The notes under the pieces are model-generated. The model did no database searches and was not told the DNA's origin. It saw only the letters and a list, made by a program, of their open reading frames with translations. The translations under genes were made by a program, and so were the position numbers. Below are positions 34,351 to 43,978 of a stretch of DNA of 64,000 bases, one piece after another. Position 1 is the first letter of the stretch, and each line of letters opens with the position of its first letter. Origin of the DNA: Ktedonobacter racemifer DSM 44963 (GTDB lineage: Bacteria; Chloroflexota; Ktedonobacteria; Ktedonobacterales; Ktedonobacteraceae); assembly GCF_000178855.1 (NCBI RefSeq), contig NZ_ADVG01000004.1, positions 2,604,001 through 2,668,000 of the forward strand, written 5' to 3'.

Positions 34351-35655
34351 ATGAGAACGCTACAGCAACTTCATCCAGGTGAGAGGGAAATGTACAACGA
34401 GCGCAGATGGCTAGCAGTCGCTGCCATTGGTCTCTCGATCTTTCTTTCGGCCCTGGACGGAACAATTGTGGCGCTGGCATTGCCAGCAATCGCACACCAA
34501 TTTCAGCTCTCTGACAGCCTGGCATCAGCGGTGACTCTTAGCTATACGATTCCTCTATTGATTCTGATCCTGCCATGTGGAGATTTGCTGAACCGTGTTC
34601 GTACACTCCCCCTTTTCCTGATCGCAGTGCTGGGCTTTGGTGTCGGGAGCAGCATCTGTGGGCTGGCAATGAGTTTCCCACTCCTCTTGGTAGGTCGCGC
34701 ACTCCAGGGATGCTTTGGAGCGCTGATTGCAACACAGGGGATAGCGGTAGCCGCCGCTGTCGTCGCTCCCCACGAACGAGGGCGAGCTATGGGTATTATT
34801 GGCTCCCTTGCTCCTTTGGGCGGAGTCGCCGGCCCTGGGATTGGCGGCCTGCTCCTGGCACATTGGAACTGGTCAACTGTCTTTCTGGTCAATCTTCCGA
34901 TCTGCGGCCTTGCGGCTCTGTTGGGGCTTTTGAGCTTACGTAACGTGAGCCTAACGGATCATCAGTCCCCATCGGTCAATGGGTTTCGTCAGATGGGAGC
35001 GTTGCTCCGCTTCCCGCCGTTCCGCTTGGGCCTGCTTGGGTTTCTCTGTAGCGTGACCATTGCTGGCTCTCTCTACTACCTTTTCCCATTTGATCTCAAC
35101 AATGTGCAGCATTTTACGCCATCTACAGCAGGTCTCCTGTTGCTCTGTATGCCACTGGGGATGGGGATGGTCGGACTCCTTGGTGGGTTCTTGACGGATC
35201 GCTACGGAGCACGCCCTTTTACGCTTGCAGGCTCAGGTCTGTTGTTGGCTGGTTTGATCTTGCTTTCTCTCGTGCTGGCGCGTCCAACACTGGTGGTTGA
35301 TATTGCCTGGCGTCTTCTGCTTGTTGGTCTAGGCATGGGACTCTTTAACGGCCCCAATCAAACGCTTCTGATGAGCGCCGGCACACAGGAAATGATGGGT
35401 GCCGCCAGCGCGCTTTCCAATCTCAGTAGCCGTATCGGCTCGGTTTTCGGCCCGTTGATCATCAGTGTCCTCTGGCTTTTTCTGTCTGACCCAGCCCTTC
35501 AAATGAGGATGGGGATCCTTGTTGTGACTGCTCTGGCAGTTCTCAATGTGGGCTTTGTGTGGTTTGTACGACCAGGAACCCAATCTGCCCCGGCAGAGGT
35601 GGCACCAGTTCTCGTGCCTGGCGAGCATTCTCAGATAGACAAAGAAACATCTTGA
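34351..35655 (+). CDS. MFS transporter, multidrug-exporter type
   Basis: 434 residues, at least 12 membrane segments. The first helix is WLAVAAIGLSIFLSALDGTI, motif-A-like loop PCGDLLNRVRTLPLF, motif C-like GSLAPLGGVAGPGIGGLLLA and GGFLTDRYGARPFTLAG. The start at 34351 has AAGGA 7 bases upstream; an ATG at 34390 after GAGAGGG is also possible. Twelve bases separate it from the SDR stop, so the two are co-transcribed and probably export or detoxify the TetR ligand. Confidence 0.9.
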   Translation: MRTLQQLHPGEREMYNERRWLAVAAIGLSIFLSALDGTIVALALPAIAHQFQLSDSLASAVTLSYTIPLLILILPCGDLLNRVRTLPLFLIAVLGFGVGSSICGLAMSFPLLLVGRALQGCFGALIATQGIAVAAAVVAPHERGRAMGIIGSLAPLGGVAGPGIGGLLLAHWNWSTVFLVNLPICGLAALLGLLSLRNVSLTDHQSPSVNGFRQMGALLRFPPFRLGLLGFLCSVTIAGSLYYLFPFDLNNVQHFTPSTAGLLLLCMPLGMGMVGLLGGFLTDRYGARPFTLAGSGLLLAGLILLSLVLARPTLVVDIAWRLLLVGLGMGLFNGPNQTLLMSAGTQEMMGAASALSNLSSRIGSVFGPLIISVLWLFLSDPALQMRMGILVVTALAVLNVGFVWFVRPGTQSAPAEVAPVLVPGEHSQIDKETS

Positions 35656-35737
35656 CAGGTACAGGATGGGATGCTGTCCATCATTATCGACTCCCTTCTT
35701 TTTCAAAGGGACAGAAAAGAAAGGTGAACTTTACAAC

Positions 35738-36574
35738 ATGACCACTATCCATCAGCAACAGCTAGAAAAACTCATACAGTTCCAGCACCCTGAAAAGATT
35801 TTAGATTTCCTGCCAGGGCTGACTGAGACACAAATTGCAACCCTCTTTCAACTGGATACTGCCGACTACCAGCGGCTGAAAAGCCGCTTTCAAGAGCAGG
35901 TGCGGGAGACGGCGCAGTCTCTTCTGGATGACGCAGCTTTTGCAGATGGCATTGACCGGTTGCCGTTCCAACCGGGAGAGATCGTACTTGGTCTGGGCGA
36001 GAGCTCGACCGACGATCTGCTGTCGTGGCTGGAACTGCTCCGCCAGGCGTTTGAGTTGCGACGACCACATGATCAGGTCCGCTTCGTGAACGCTGGCGTT
36101 TCAGGTCAGACGACGACCCAGGCGCTGCGCTCGTTGACAGCGACGTTGCTCCAAAAACCGAACTGGCTTATCTGCTTTGTGGGTGCAAATGATGTGCAGC
36201 GGATCGGTTTCCCGTTGGCAAAATCTCTGGTGAGCCTGGAGGAAACTGCCAGGAACGTGGCCGCAATCCAACACCTGGCGGCTACTCAGACGAAAGCTCG
36301 TCAGATATGGATCATCCCTCCACTCGTTGTTTCTGAGCGCATTGCCGCCAATCCTTTCTTTCAGCGGCTTCAATTGACTTGGAACAATGAAGATCTCATT
36401 GCCCTGGGAGATCTTCTGCGCCGCAAATCAGGAGACGTGCTTGACCTCCAGGCGCTTTTTGGCAATCCCACGTCTCCTGACTTGATGTATCCAGATGGGC
36501 TTCACCCTTCACTTGCGGGACAGCAAGCGATCGTCAGAGCACTGGTCAAACATCTCATAGAGCGGAACACATGA
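35738..36574 (+). CDS. SGNH/GDSL-type hydrolase
   Basis: 278 residues. Block I is VLGLGESSTDDLLSW (GES instead of GDS, Ser kept), block II VNAGVSGQTTTQAL, block III ICFVGANDVQRIG and block V YPDGLHPSLAGQQA. A helical N-terminal 80 residues precede the domain. AAAGGTGA lies about 9 bases before the ATG. It follows the MFS gene by about 80 bases and may be part of the same transcript. Confidence 0.87.
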   Translation: MTTIHQQQLEKLIQFQHPEKILDFLPGLTETQIATLFQLDTADYQRLKSRFQEQVRETAQSLLDDAAFADGIDRLPFQPGEIVLGLGESSTDDLLSWLELLRQAFELRRPHDQVRFVNAGVSGQTTTQALRSLTATLLQKPNWLICFVGANDVQRIGFPLAKSLVSLEETARNVAAIQHLAATQTKARQIWIIPPLVVSERIAANPFFQRLQLTWNNEDLIALGDLLRRKSGDVLDLQALFGNPTSPDLMYPDGLHPSLAGQQAIVRALVKHLIERNT

Positions 36575-36671
36575 AGCAGGTCTCTGCCTTTTCTCCTTGG
36601 TGCGTCAAGCCATCAGACAGCGCTGGTGAGAAAGAAGGCACAACTATGTACAGAGAGGAAGAGGAATAATC

Positions 36672-37160
36672 ATGATGACAACACCCAGAGCGGAACGCAA
36701 ACGCAATACGTTTCGCTTCATTCAGGCCGTCTTCAATCCATTATCGAAGACAATCTTGCGTTCACCGTTGCACGGGGTGATGAGTAGTAAACTCTTGCTC
36801 ATCACGTTTACCGGGCGCAAGAGTGGCAAGGAGTTTACGACCCCAATCAGCTATGTGCGGCAGGGTGACACCTTGCTTCTGGCTGTCGGTGGATCCTGGT
36901 GGAAAAATCTGCGCGGTGGGGCCACCGTGTGGCTTCGCTTGCATGGGGAACGGCGCTTTGCCGTCACGGAGGTGGTGACGGACAAAGAAGCAATGTCGGA
37001 GGTCTACCAGGTTATTCTCGCGAAGAATCCAACACAGGGCCGCTTTATGGGGATTAAGGCTGGCTCCGATGGAAAACCTGACACCGATGATCTACGCCGG
37101 GCCATTGAGCGTGGTGCCGCAGTGGTCAAAGTACATCTCAAAGCGAATGCTGTGGTGTAG
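36672..37160 (+). CDS. F420-dependent nitroreductase-like (DDN family) protein
   Basis: 162 residues. LLITFTGRKSGKEFTTPISY and LLLAVGGSWWKNLRGGATVW are the split-barrel deazaflavin/flavin-binding motifs of DDN-type proteins, with RAIERGAAVVKVHLK at the C-terminus. AGAGGAAGAGGAA precedes the ATG. These proteins use cofactor F420 to reduce quinones or nitro compounds. The F420-dependent LLM gene at 37424 supports F420 use. Confidence 0.88.
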   Translation: MMTTPRAERKRNTFRFIQAVFNPLSKTILRSPLHGVMSSKLLLITFTGRKSGKEFTTPISYVRQGDTLLLAVGGSWWKNLRGGATVWLRLHGERRFAVTEVVTDKEAMSEVYQVILAKNPTQGRFMGIKAGSDGKPDTDDLRRAIERGAAVVKVHLKANAVV

Positions 37161-37169
37161 CGGAGACCT

Positions 37170-37403
37170 TCTTTATTCTTGGCAGTCGACGGGCGCTGGT
37201 GGAAGAATCTTCGCAGGGGAGTCAGCGTGCAGGGACGATCCGCGTGGCCAGTCGTGATCAAGGTTGTATACGCGCGCCCTGGCGGAGAATCGCACGTCGG
37301 TATGCTTTATGGGGACAAGGCCGAAGCTCAGAAGGGTCCAAATCGCAACAACCTAAGCCTGGGGATCTCACAAGGAGTTGTATTGACCAAGATCCATGTG
37401 TAA
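37170..37403 (+). pseudogene. truncated second DDN-family copy
   Basis: About 75 codons read AVDGRWWKNLRRGVSVQGRS and end ISQGVVLTKIHV, matching the central and last parts of the DDN protein just upstream (AVGGSWWKNLRGGATVW, IERGAAVVKVHLK). The N-terminal half is absent. A decayed tandem duplicate. Confidence 0.7.
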
Positions 37404-37423
37404 GAGTGAAGGGAAGTTCTACT

Positions 37424-38308
37424 ATGACTAAACCGTTTCGTTTTGGCGTCGTAAGCGCCGCATCATCGCGTGACCAGTGGGTGGGTCTGGCACGTCGAGC
37501 TGAAGAACTAGGCTATTCTACCCTGATGATGCCGGACCGATTGATGATGGAACTGGGCATCATCACGGCGCTGACAGTGGCGGCGGAGGCGACAACGACA
37601 CTGCATGTTGGCAGCTATGTCTTCGCCAATGATTACCGCCATCCCGCCTTGCTGGCAAAAGAGATCGCAACCCTCGATGTGCTCTCCAATGGGCGTGTTG
37701 AGCTAGGGATTGGAGCCGGCGTTGGTGGCGAAGACTACGAGCGACTGGGCATTCCGTTTGATAGCGCGGGTACACGCGTCAGTCGCTTTGAGGAGGCGCT
37801 TCAGGTAATCAAGCAGTGCTTCACGAAAGAGAGCGTGAACTTCTCCGGGAAGTACTACACGGTAACGGGACTGTCAGGCATGCCGAAGTCGATACAGAAG
37901 CCTCATCTACCCATCCTGGTTGGTAGCGCTGGCAAACGGATGCTTACCATTGCCGCCCGAGAGGCTACAATCGTTTCACCCACACCTACCTACAACAAGG
38001 GAGGAAAGAGCGATCTCGCCGATATCCCTCTCGAAGAGAAGGTCGCCTGGGTACGCGAGGCGGCAGGAGAGCGCTTCGCGAATCTGGAGTTGGCGCAACC
38101 TGTCTACGATATCGCCATTACCGATAGCTCAGTTCCCTATCAGCCCCAGGCTGGCGGCCCTCCAGTTTCTCAGAGGCAAATGAGCCTTGAACAGACGATT
38201 GAGTATATGCTTGAGCTCCGTGAGCGCTATGGTTTCTCGTACCTGCAACTCAATGGCGGGCAAATGGAGAACTTTGCTCCCGTCGTCGCTCGCCTGAGGG
38301 GCAAATAA
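37424..38308 (+). CDS. F420-dependent LLM-class oxidoreductase (TIGR03621-like)
   Basis: 294 residues from the ATG at 37424, AAGGGAAG upstream. Luciferase-like TIM barrel: FGVVSAASSRDQWVGLARRA, STLMMPDRLMM, VGSYVFANDYRHPALLAKEI then ATLDVLSNGRVELGIGAG, and HLPILVGSAGKRMLTIAARE. The C-terminus EQTIEYMLELRERYGFSYLQ fits TIGR03621 F420 enzymes. A frame open back to 37199 overlaps the DDN remnant and is not used. Substrate unknown. Confidence 0.9.
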   Translation: MTKPFRFGVVSAASSRDQWVGLARRAEELGYSTLMMPDRLMMELGIITALTVAAEATTTLHVGSYVFANDYRHPALLAKEIATLDVLSNGRVELGIGAGVGGEDYERLGIPFDSAGTRVSRFEEALQVIKQCFTKESVNFSGKYYTVTGLSGMPKSIQKPHLPILVGSAGKRMLTIAAREATIVSPTPTYNKGGKSDLADIPLEEKVAWVREAAGERFANLELAQPVYDIAITDSSVPYQPQAGGPPVSQRQMSLEQTIEYMLELRERYGFSYLQLNGGQMENFAPVVARLRGK

Positions 38309-38772
38309 TTGGAGTGGAAGTTCAAGTGACGTGGCGGATAGGGAGGCTTCAAAAGAGCATCCATGTCCGCGCTCGACGTGAGCGACTTCTGGGCTGACGA
38401 CCTCAGGCGGTAAATCGGGAAATGGGGTGATGGACCGTCAGGATCAACGCAGGAACGCTGAGTACTGCTGGAGGCGCAGAGGAAGGCCTCGGTAAGAGTC
38501 GGGGCTGAGCCTCTTCCAAGGGGGCGTTGTCCCAGCGGCAGCCGATGTCTTCCATTGGAAGGTCTCAGATGTGACCTCATCGGTGAGGCGGCGAGGCATC
38601 ACCGATTGTTCCCCGATGGGCGTCGCAGGAGTGTCTATACCTACTCATTTGTCAGGCATGAAGGAACGAATCTGAGGGAGAAGCCGACATTTATAACCCG
38701 AACAGGAAGAAGAACATATTCACGCAGGGCGCTTTGCCCTCCTATTCTATGTATTCTGGAGGATAATTCACT
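38309..38772. other. intergenic, no gene recognised
   Basis: About 460 bases between the LLM enzyme and the cupredoxin. Frames on both strands lack motifs and ribosome-binding sites. GC is somewhat higher than in the neighbours, suggesting a decayed gene. Confidence 0.4.
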
Positions 38773-39153
38773 GTGAAAAAGCTTATTGCAATCCTGCTCC
38801 TTTTTAGCTCCATTGCAATCCTCTTCACCGCTTGCGCGACTGGCAATGCGGATGCAAGCAATAAACCCAATACCGTTCATATGAAGGAGCTCGTCTTTAC
38901 CCCAACCTCGATCACCATTGAGAAAGGCGAAAAAGTCAATATTGTTAACGATGTCCCAATTGGGCATATCATCGCCAATGGCACCTGGCAAAACAACGCA
39001 CCCAAAGCTGGTAAAGAACCTGGCGCGGCTCAAGTTAACATTCAATTTACCGGTAATGATAATCAGGAGATTGGTCCTTTCAGTACGGCAGGTACATTCC
39101 AATTGTACTGTACTGTCCATCCTGGCATGAATCTCACTGTGATCGTCAAGTAG
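38773..39153 (+). CDS. cupredoxin-domain lipoprotein
   Basis: 126 residues. Signal peptide with lipobox (LLLFSSIAILFTAC). The mature domain is a plastocyanin-like fold with type-1 copper ligands: His in VPIGHIIANGTW, Cys and His in LYCTVHPGMN, and the following Met. GTG start at 38773 with GGAGG 9 bases upstream. Probably a membrane-anchored electron carrier or copper-binding protein on the cell surface. A small Met/His-rich ORF follows at 39198. Confidence 0.9.
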   Translation: MKKLIAILLLFSSIAILFTACATGNADASNKPNTVHMKELVFTPTSITIEKGEKVNIVNDVPIGHIIANGTWQNNAPKAGKEPGAAQVNIQFTGNDNQEIGPFSTAGTFQLYCTVHPGMNLTVIVK

Positions 39154-39197
39154 CACATGTACTGATCTCAGCGTAGAAAACGAAAGGGAACATTGGC

Positions 39198-39356
39198 ATG
39201 CGCAAAGCACGACAAGAGCATATGACGATGATGTCTCATATGAGCGTTGGCATGAAGCCGTTCATTTTGGACATCCCAAAGATCGTGACAGCAAATGTCC
39301 TTGCGTTCACGCCTCTTGAGTACGTTTCATACCCCTTCCTTACGGGTGCAGCTTAG
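39198..39356 (+). CDS. small Met/His-rich ORF, 52 residues
   Basis: ATG at 39198 preceded by AAAGGGAA. The first 20 residues (QEHMTMMSHMSVGMK) are rich in Met and His, followed by a short hydrophobic stretch and a stop at 39354-39356. It lies 44 bases after the cupredoxin stop. It may be a copper-binding peptide or the start of a truncated copper protein; the family is not recognised. Confidence 0.4.
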   Translation: MRKARQEHMTMMSHMSVGMKPFILDIPKIVTANVLAFTPLEYVSYPFLTGAA

Positions 39357-39470
39357 GAGCATAGACTGGCAGGTGCTCCAATAGAGCCTTTCCCAACGGC
39401 TCTCCACCGAGGGACGCAGGAAGTGTCCTTTTCACATCGACCTCGCTGATAAAAAGCTTCTTTCTTATCT

Positions 39471-40287
39471 AGACTTTATCCATATCAGGTTGCAAAAGCG
39501 AGCGTCTGGATGAAGCGCTCGAAAAGAGCCCGAGGGATTTCTACGATGTCGGGTTTAGCAGGCGACAGGGGAGAAAGTGTCACTGGCCACAGATGCTGGC
39601 GAACGCGCGTCCAGTGCATCCGAAAAAGTAGGAAGCGTTTTGGTGTATCAAGCTGCCTGATGAACGGGCAAAGGCTGATCCTGGAGCAACTGATGAGCAA
39701 AGATTGTGATCAAAGAAAAGAGAGCGAGCAGTGCAGGGGTGGTGCGCAAGATGGCAAGGTCGGACCACTGCCGCCGCGTCTCTCCACCCAGATGAGCGCG
39801 GACCTCATGCGCATGTCACTTCCATCTGCCATCGCAGAACAAACCATTCCAGGAGAGTTTGGGCCTGAGCCTGCTGATCGGTACACAGCAGCGCTTGAGG
39901 ATCGAACTGCCCCTGCGGGTCCTGAATGAGCAGCCAATGGATCGCGACCGGTGGCAGTCCGTTGTGATACCAGACAGCGGTTTCGCTCGCCAGTTCCACC
40001 GTGCGTGTGGTCCCGCTATACCAAGCCACGCTGATGCGCTGCCAGACGGTGGCCGGATCGGCGAGCCGCTTTGCCAAGGTTGGCTAACGCGCTCCCTTCT
40101 TGCAAGGGCGCCCAAAGGTTCCCGGTTTGCGAACAGGAGCAGGCTCATAGAGGGCCGCATCCAGACGCAAACGGGTGACGATGACGACGGGCCCGATCAT
40201 CTTAGCTGCACAGGCGGGCAACTCCAGAACCGAGTAGGTGTTGACTGCCACAACCACCAGCCTGCGCCCAGGCAGCATCGGTGCAGT
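39471..40287 (-). pseudogene. degenerate IS701-like transposase
   Basis: Three minus-strand frames match the better copy at 46754: RRLVVVAVNTYSVLELPACA with VVIVTRLRLDAALYEPAP; LADPATVWQRISVAWYSGTT with VAIHWLLIQDPQGQFDPQAL; and DIVEIPRALFERFIQTLAFA T at the C-terminus. At least two frameshifts, and the N-terminus is absent. The 3' end shares TAGACTTTATCCA (39471 onward) with the copy at 46712, marking the element end. Confidence 0.8.
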
Positions 40288-40370
40288 GGTATTGTCAACT
40301 TAGCGAGAGAAAGGAAGAGTTTTCTTGAAAAGATGAGCAAGAGGAAGGGCAAAAGTAAAAAAGGGGTGAG
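40288..40370. mobile_element. solitary IS6 type B terminus
   Basis: GGTATTGTCAACTTA at 40288 followed by weak similarity to the inner side of the right end of the element at 50524-51386. No transposase; an end scar abutting the IS701-like remnant. Confidence 0.5.
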
Positions 40371-40660
40371 GAGTTTGGTGTACAATGCGGCTCGTTCCAC
40401 TCCTGTGATCTCGTTCCATAACTGATGATCACACGTTTTAGAGAGGATACGCATGGAAATGGGGTGCTCCCGGAAGAGCACGCCGTTCATTCCTGCAATT
40501 GACATGATTCCTGTTTGTTGGGAACGACGATACGCTATCACCTGTTGTCAGCTTCCCTGCTCACTCTCCCTCTTCCATCAAAAGCGATGGACGGAGAAGC
40601 TCCCATCGTTGTCAGAGATTGTTGAACATACTCCAAGAGACACTGAAAGGAAGCGCACCA

Positions 40661-41497
40661 ATGGTTACTGCAGCAGCATACCACTCCATTACCCTCGGCG
40701 ACATCCGTGTCATCTACCTGCCTGATGGGTATTTTCTGTTCAATCCGAGAGTCCTCTTCCCTACGACCACCACTGCGGACTGGCAATTTTATCAGCATTT
40801 GCTCGATCATCACGGTCAACTTGTTGGTAGTATTGGTGCTTATGTCATCCAGACGCCTGACCACGCGGTCATAGTTGATACGGGCTATGGCCCCAGGTCC
40901 GTAGAGGGAATGGTGTACTCTGGCAAACTCCTCTCAAGTCTCAAGCGGGCGGGACTTGATCCAGCCAATATTGATATCGTCTTCTTCACGCACCTGCACT
41001 CTGATCATGTAGGCTGGACTGGGATGCCAGTGAAGGGAGAACTGATCCCGACTTTTCCAAACGCGCGCCATTTGCTACGGGGCTCCGAGTGGCACCGCTT
41101 CGACAATCCGGCAGAAAAGAGATCCGGGATTGAAGACGCGCTGAAACTGTTGGAGCATCGTGTCGAACTCGTAGAGGAAGGAGAGCGGATTATCCCTGAA
41201 GTGACGATCCTTGCCACATCAGGACACACCCTTGGCCACGCTTCACTCCTGGTCACTTCGGGCCAGGAACGAGCCATTCTCCTGGGTGATATCTTTCACA
41301 GTGTCGCACAATTCGAGCATCCCGAATGGACCAATTCCATGGACAGCGACCACGAACAAGCAAAGCTCACGCGCGAGCAGATGCTCCGCGAACTTGCAAA
41401 ACCCTCAACAATAGGAGTTGGTACCCATTTCTCTGATTCCGTCTTCGGTCGGCTGACACCCGTAAAGGACAAGCTCCAGTGGCAGATCCAGCAGTAA
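40661..41497 (+). CDS. MBL-fold metallo-hydrolase
   Basis: 278 residues from the ATG at 40661 (AAAGGAAG upstream). Zinc-binding motif THLHSDHVGWTG (HxHxDH), later metal ligands in SGHTLGHASLLV and LLGDIFHS, and GVGTHFSD near the C-terminus. The layout resembles lactonase/quorum-quenching-type hydrolases such as AiiA-like proteins, but the substrate cannot be assigned. Confidence 0.9.
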   Translation: MVTAAAYHSITLGDIRVIYLPDGYFLFNPRVLFPTTTTADWQFYQHLLDHHGQLVGSIGAYVIQTPDHAVIVDTGYGPRSVEGMVYSGKLLSSLKRAGLDPANIDIVFFTHLHSDHVGWTGMPVKGELIPTFPNARHLLRGSEWHRFDNPAEKRSGIEDALKLLEHRVELVEEGERIIPEVTILATSGHTLGHASLLVTSGQERAILLGDIFHSVAQFEHPEWTNSMDSDHEQAKLTREQMLRELAKPSTIGVGTHFSDSVFGRLTPVKDKLQWQIQQ

Positions 41498-41750
41498 ATT
41501 GGTGAGCCTTTTCGAGAACGGACGAGTGCGCGTTCCCAGCGGGACGGTTCTGCTCCTCTTGGAGGCAGAAAAGATGCACAAGCGTGTGAGAACCATCTGC
41601 GCGGGAAAATGGGTGCCCCACAACTTTTTGCACACGGATGCACAGATTAGTTGTGCTATCTCTTCTCTATACTTGTGAATATGTATGTTTTTGCTGTAAT
41701 TGCAACTTGGCAATTATATGCTAGATGTTTTTGTTAAAAAGGAAGAGTAC

Positions 41751-42248
41751 ATGCTGTATCTGAGGCCAATGGATGAAACGGAGTACCAGCAATTTCTTGA
41801 CTATGCCATCACCAATTATGCAGAAGAGAAAATACAAGCCGGCAATTATGCTTCTGCTGATGCGATGGAGCTTTCTACTCGGGAGTATCAAGAGCTACTC
41901 CCCAATGGAGTGAATACCAAAGACAGTATCCTCTACATGATCGTCGAGAACACTCAGAACGTCTCCGTTGGTTTTGTCTGGCTCATGATTCAGCAGACCG
42001 GGAGATTGCGTTATCTTACTCTTGTCAATATTTTGATTTATGAAGCGTTTCGCAGACAAGGACATGGAACGCAAACACTTCAGTTAATTGAGGGAAAGGC
42101 GCATGCTCTTGGTCTAGAGAGGATCACGTTACATGCCTTTGGGCATAATAGGGAAGCCATATCTCTCTACGAAAGGGTAGGATATAAGATCACCAATGTA
42201 CACATGGCAAAGGATGTAACTATTCAGAAGCCCCACATGGCCTATTAG
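41751..42248 (+). CDS. GNAT-family N-acetyltransferase
   Basis: 165 residues from the ATG at 41751, GGAAGAG upstream. EAFRRQGHGTQTLQLIEGKA is the acetyl-CoA pyrophosphate-binding motif A (R/Q-x-x-G-x-G), and AFGHNREAISLYERVGYKI is motif B, the usual GNAT C-terminus. Acceptor unknown. The A/T-rich region upstream probably holds its promoter. Confidence 0.9.
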   Translation: MLYLRPMDETEYQQFLDYAITNYAEEKIQAGNYASADAMELSTREYQELLPNGVNTKDSILYMIVENTQNVSVGFVWLMIQQTGRLRYLTLVNILIYEAFRRQGHGTQTLQLIEGKAHALGLERITLHAFGHNREAISLYERVGYKITNVHMAKDVTIQKPHMAY

Positions 42249-42391
42249 GCCCGCCGACGAACTTTACAACGTTAAGGGGAGATGCTTTCAACAAAAGAAT
42301 TGCCAGGAAATCAGCAGCTTCTCCCCAAAATGGGCAAAGTTCCACGAGGATTTGCGATTCATAACAGACAGGCGAGAGGAAGAAGGAAACT

Positions 42392-42838
42392 ATGACAGTC
42401 GAAGAACACAAGAAAAACGATGAAGCCGCAATCCAAGGACTCCTAGACGATTGCATCAGATCGCTTCATGACAAGAACATCGAAGGCATCATGTCTCTCT
42501 ACGCGCAGGAGGTTGTGTCGTTCGACATCGTGCCCCCGCTGCGATACGTGGGAGCAGATGCATTCAGGAACGTTTGGGAAGAGGTGTTCTCGTCGTTCCA
42601 GGGGCCGATAGGCTATGAAATGCACGACCTGTCCATCACGGTGGGCGATGATGTTGCATTCACCCACAGCCTCAACCGGATAAGCGGAACCATGAACACT
42701 GGGCAGAAGACCGATCTCTGGCTGCGTTGGACCGCGTGCTGGCGCTTGATCAACGGCAAGTGGCTGATCGTGCACCATCAGAACTCGGTGCCTGTCGATT
42801 TGGAGCATGGCAAAGCGGTGCTCTCCCTCAAGCCATAG
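42392..42838 (+). CDS. SnoaL-like/NTF2-fold protein
   Basis: 148 residues. DDCIRSLHDKNIEGIMSLYA, then FDIVPPLRYVGADAFRNVWE, and C-terminal LWLRWTACWRLINGKWLIVH followed by HQNSVP are typical of the SnoaL-like/DUF4440 NTF2 fold. Function in this family ranges from isomerases to scaffolds. GAAGAAGGAA precedes the ATG. Followed by about 240 bases without a gene before the IS6 element at 43076. Confidence 0.87.
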   Translation: MTVEEHKKNDEAAIQGLLDDCIRSLHDKNIEGIMSLYAQEVVSFDIVPPLRYVGADAFRNVWEEVFSSFQGPIGYEMHDLSITVGDDVAFTHSLNRISGTMNTGQKTDLWLRWTACWRLINGKWLIVHHQNSVPVDLEHGKAVLSLKP

Positions 42839-43075
42839 CAATGCACATGGCCTGTGGGGAGGAGCTAGCTTCCTCAAAATGGACATTTTCTGTACATCAC
42901 AGGAGTGACTGGGCCGACAGTTGAGAACTACGGGGTGATCTGCCCGTTTAGGAGACGGGGAGATGGCCCCCGGAATTGGACAGATTTTTCCCAGTTCATT
43001 CCTTGATTGACATGCTTGTTTCCTGAGAGAGGAACCTGATAATGCTCATCACTGTCTTTGAGACGAAGCCTGAAC

Positions 43076-43978
43076 GGTTGTGTTGCAAAGATGACGCCAA
43101 TGTGATACGTTTGGGCTTATTTTCTGAAGAGAGGCCCTGTCATGGAAAATGCCAAACTGTTCAAATGGCGTCATTTTGAAGCGGCGATCATTTTGCTCTG
43201 TGTTCGTTGGTATCTTCGGTATGCTTTAAGCTACCGAGACCTGAAAGAGATGATGCGGGAGTGGGGCCTATCCATCGACCATACCACTATTTTTCGCTCT
43301 CGTCCAGCACTCTGCTCCAGAATTGGAAAAACGCTGTCGGCCTCACCTGAAAGCCTGGAATGATTCGTGGAAAGTCGATGAGACATACATCAAGGTCAAG
43401 AACGTCTGGATGTACCTCTATCGCGCAGTGGATTCTGAAGGAAACACGATCGAGTTTCTCTTGAGTCCAACGCGGGATGCCGAGGCGGCCAAACGCTTCT
43501 TTCTCAAAGCGCTGCATGCCACTACGGATTCAACGCCTCAAGCTCAACAGGTAGCCTCGCCCACGGCTCCAACGGTTCCCACTCCCACAAGACGAACTCC
43601 TCGTGTGATCAATGTCGACAAAAACGCGGCCTATCCCAAGGCCATTGCCAACTTGAAAGCCACTGAAGTATTGCCTCAGCACGTGGAATTGCGACAGGTG
43701 AAATACCTCAACAATCTCATCGAACAAGATCATCGGTTTCTCAAACGTCTGACGAAGCCAGGGATGGGCTTTTTTACCTTTGAGACCGCATGGCGAACCG
43801 TACAAGGATTCGAGGTGATGAACATGATCAGGAAGGGGCAACTGCAAGGCGTGGCAAAAGGAGATGTGAAAGAGCAAGTTACATTGATCGCCAAGCTCTT
43901 TGGAGTAGCAGGATAAACTCAACAATCAGAACCCCTTTCTACTTATTTTGTCTTCCTTCAATTTCTTGCAACACAACC
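43076..43978 (+). mobile_element. IS6-family element type A, copy 3, both ends present
   Basis: GGTTGTGTTGCAA at 43076 and its inverse at 43966-43978 define a 903-bp element. The transposase is frameshifted. The 8-bp flanks do not match, so no clean target duplication remains. Confidence 0.88.
43142..43916 (+). pseudogene. IS6-family transposase, +1 frameshift
   Basis: First frame: FKWRHFEAAIILLCVRWYLR, LSYRDLKEMMREWGLSIDHT then TIF. The second frame resumes with KRCRPHLK and carries the DDE residues: KVDETYIKVKNVWMYLYRAV (Asp), VINVDKNAAYPKA (Asp) and NNLIEQDHRFLKRL (Glu). Compared with other type A copies there is one extra base between 43292 and 43305, where WVQHY should be encoded. A 20-residue Pro/Thr-rich insert (PTAPTVPTPTRRTP) is unusual for IS6. 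Confidence 0.88.

Noticed and set aside
37199..37423. Upstream extension of the LLM oxidoreductase frame
   Set aside because: It overlaps the truncated DDN copy in another frame; the ATG at 37424 has a good ribosome-binding site and the normal family N-terminus.
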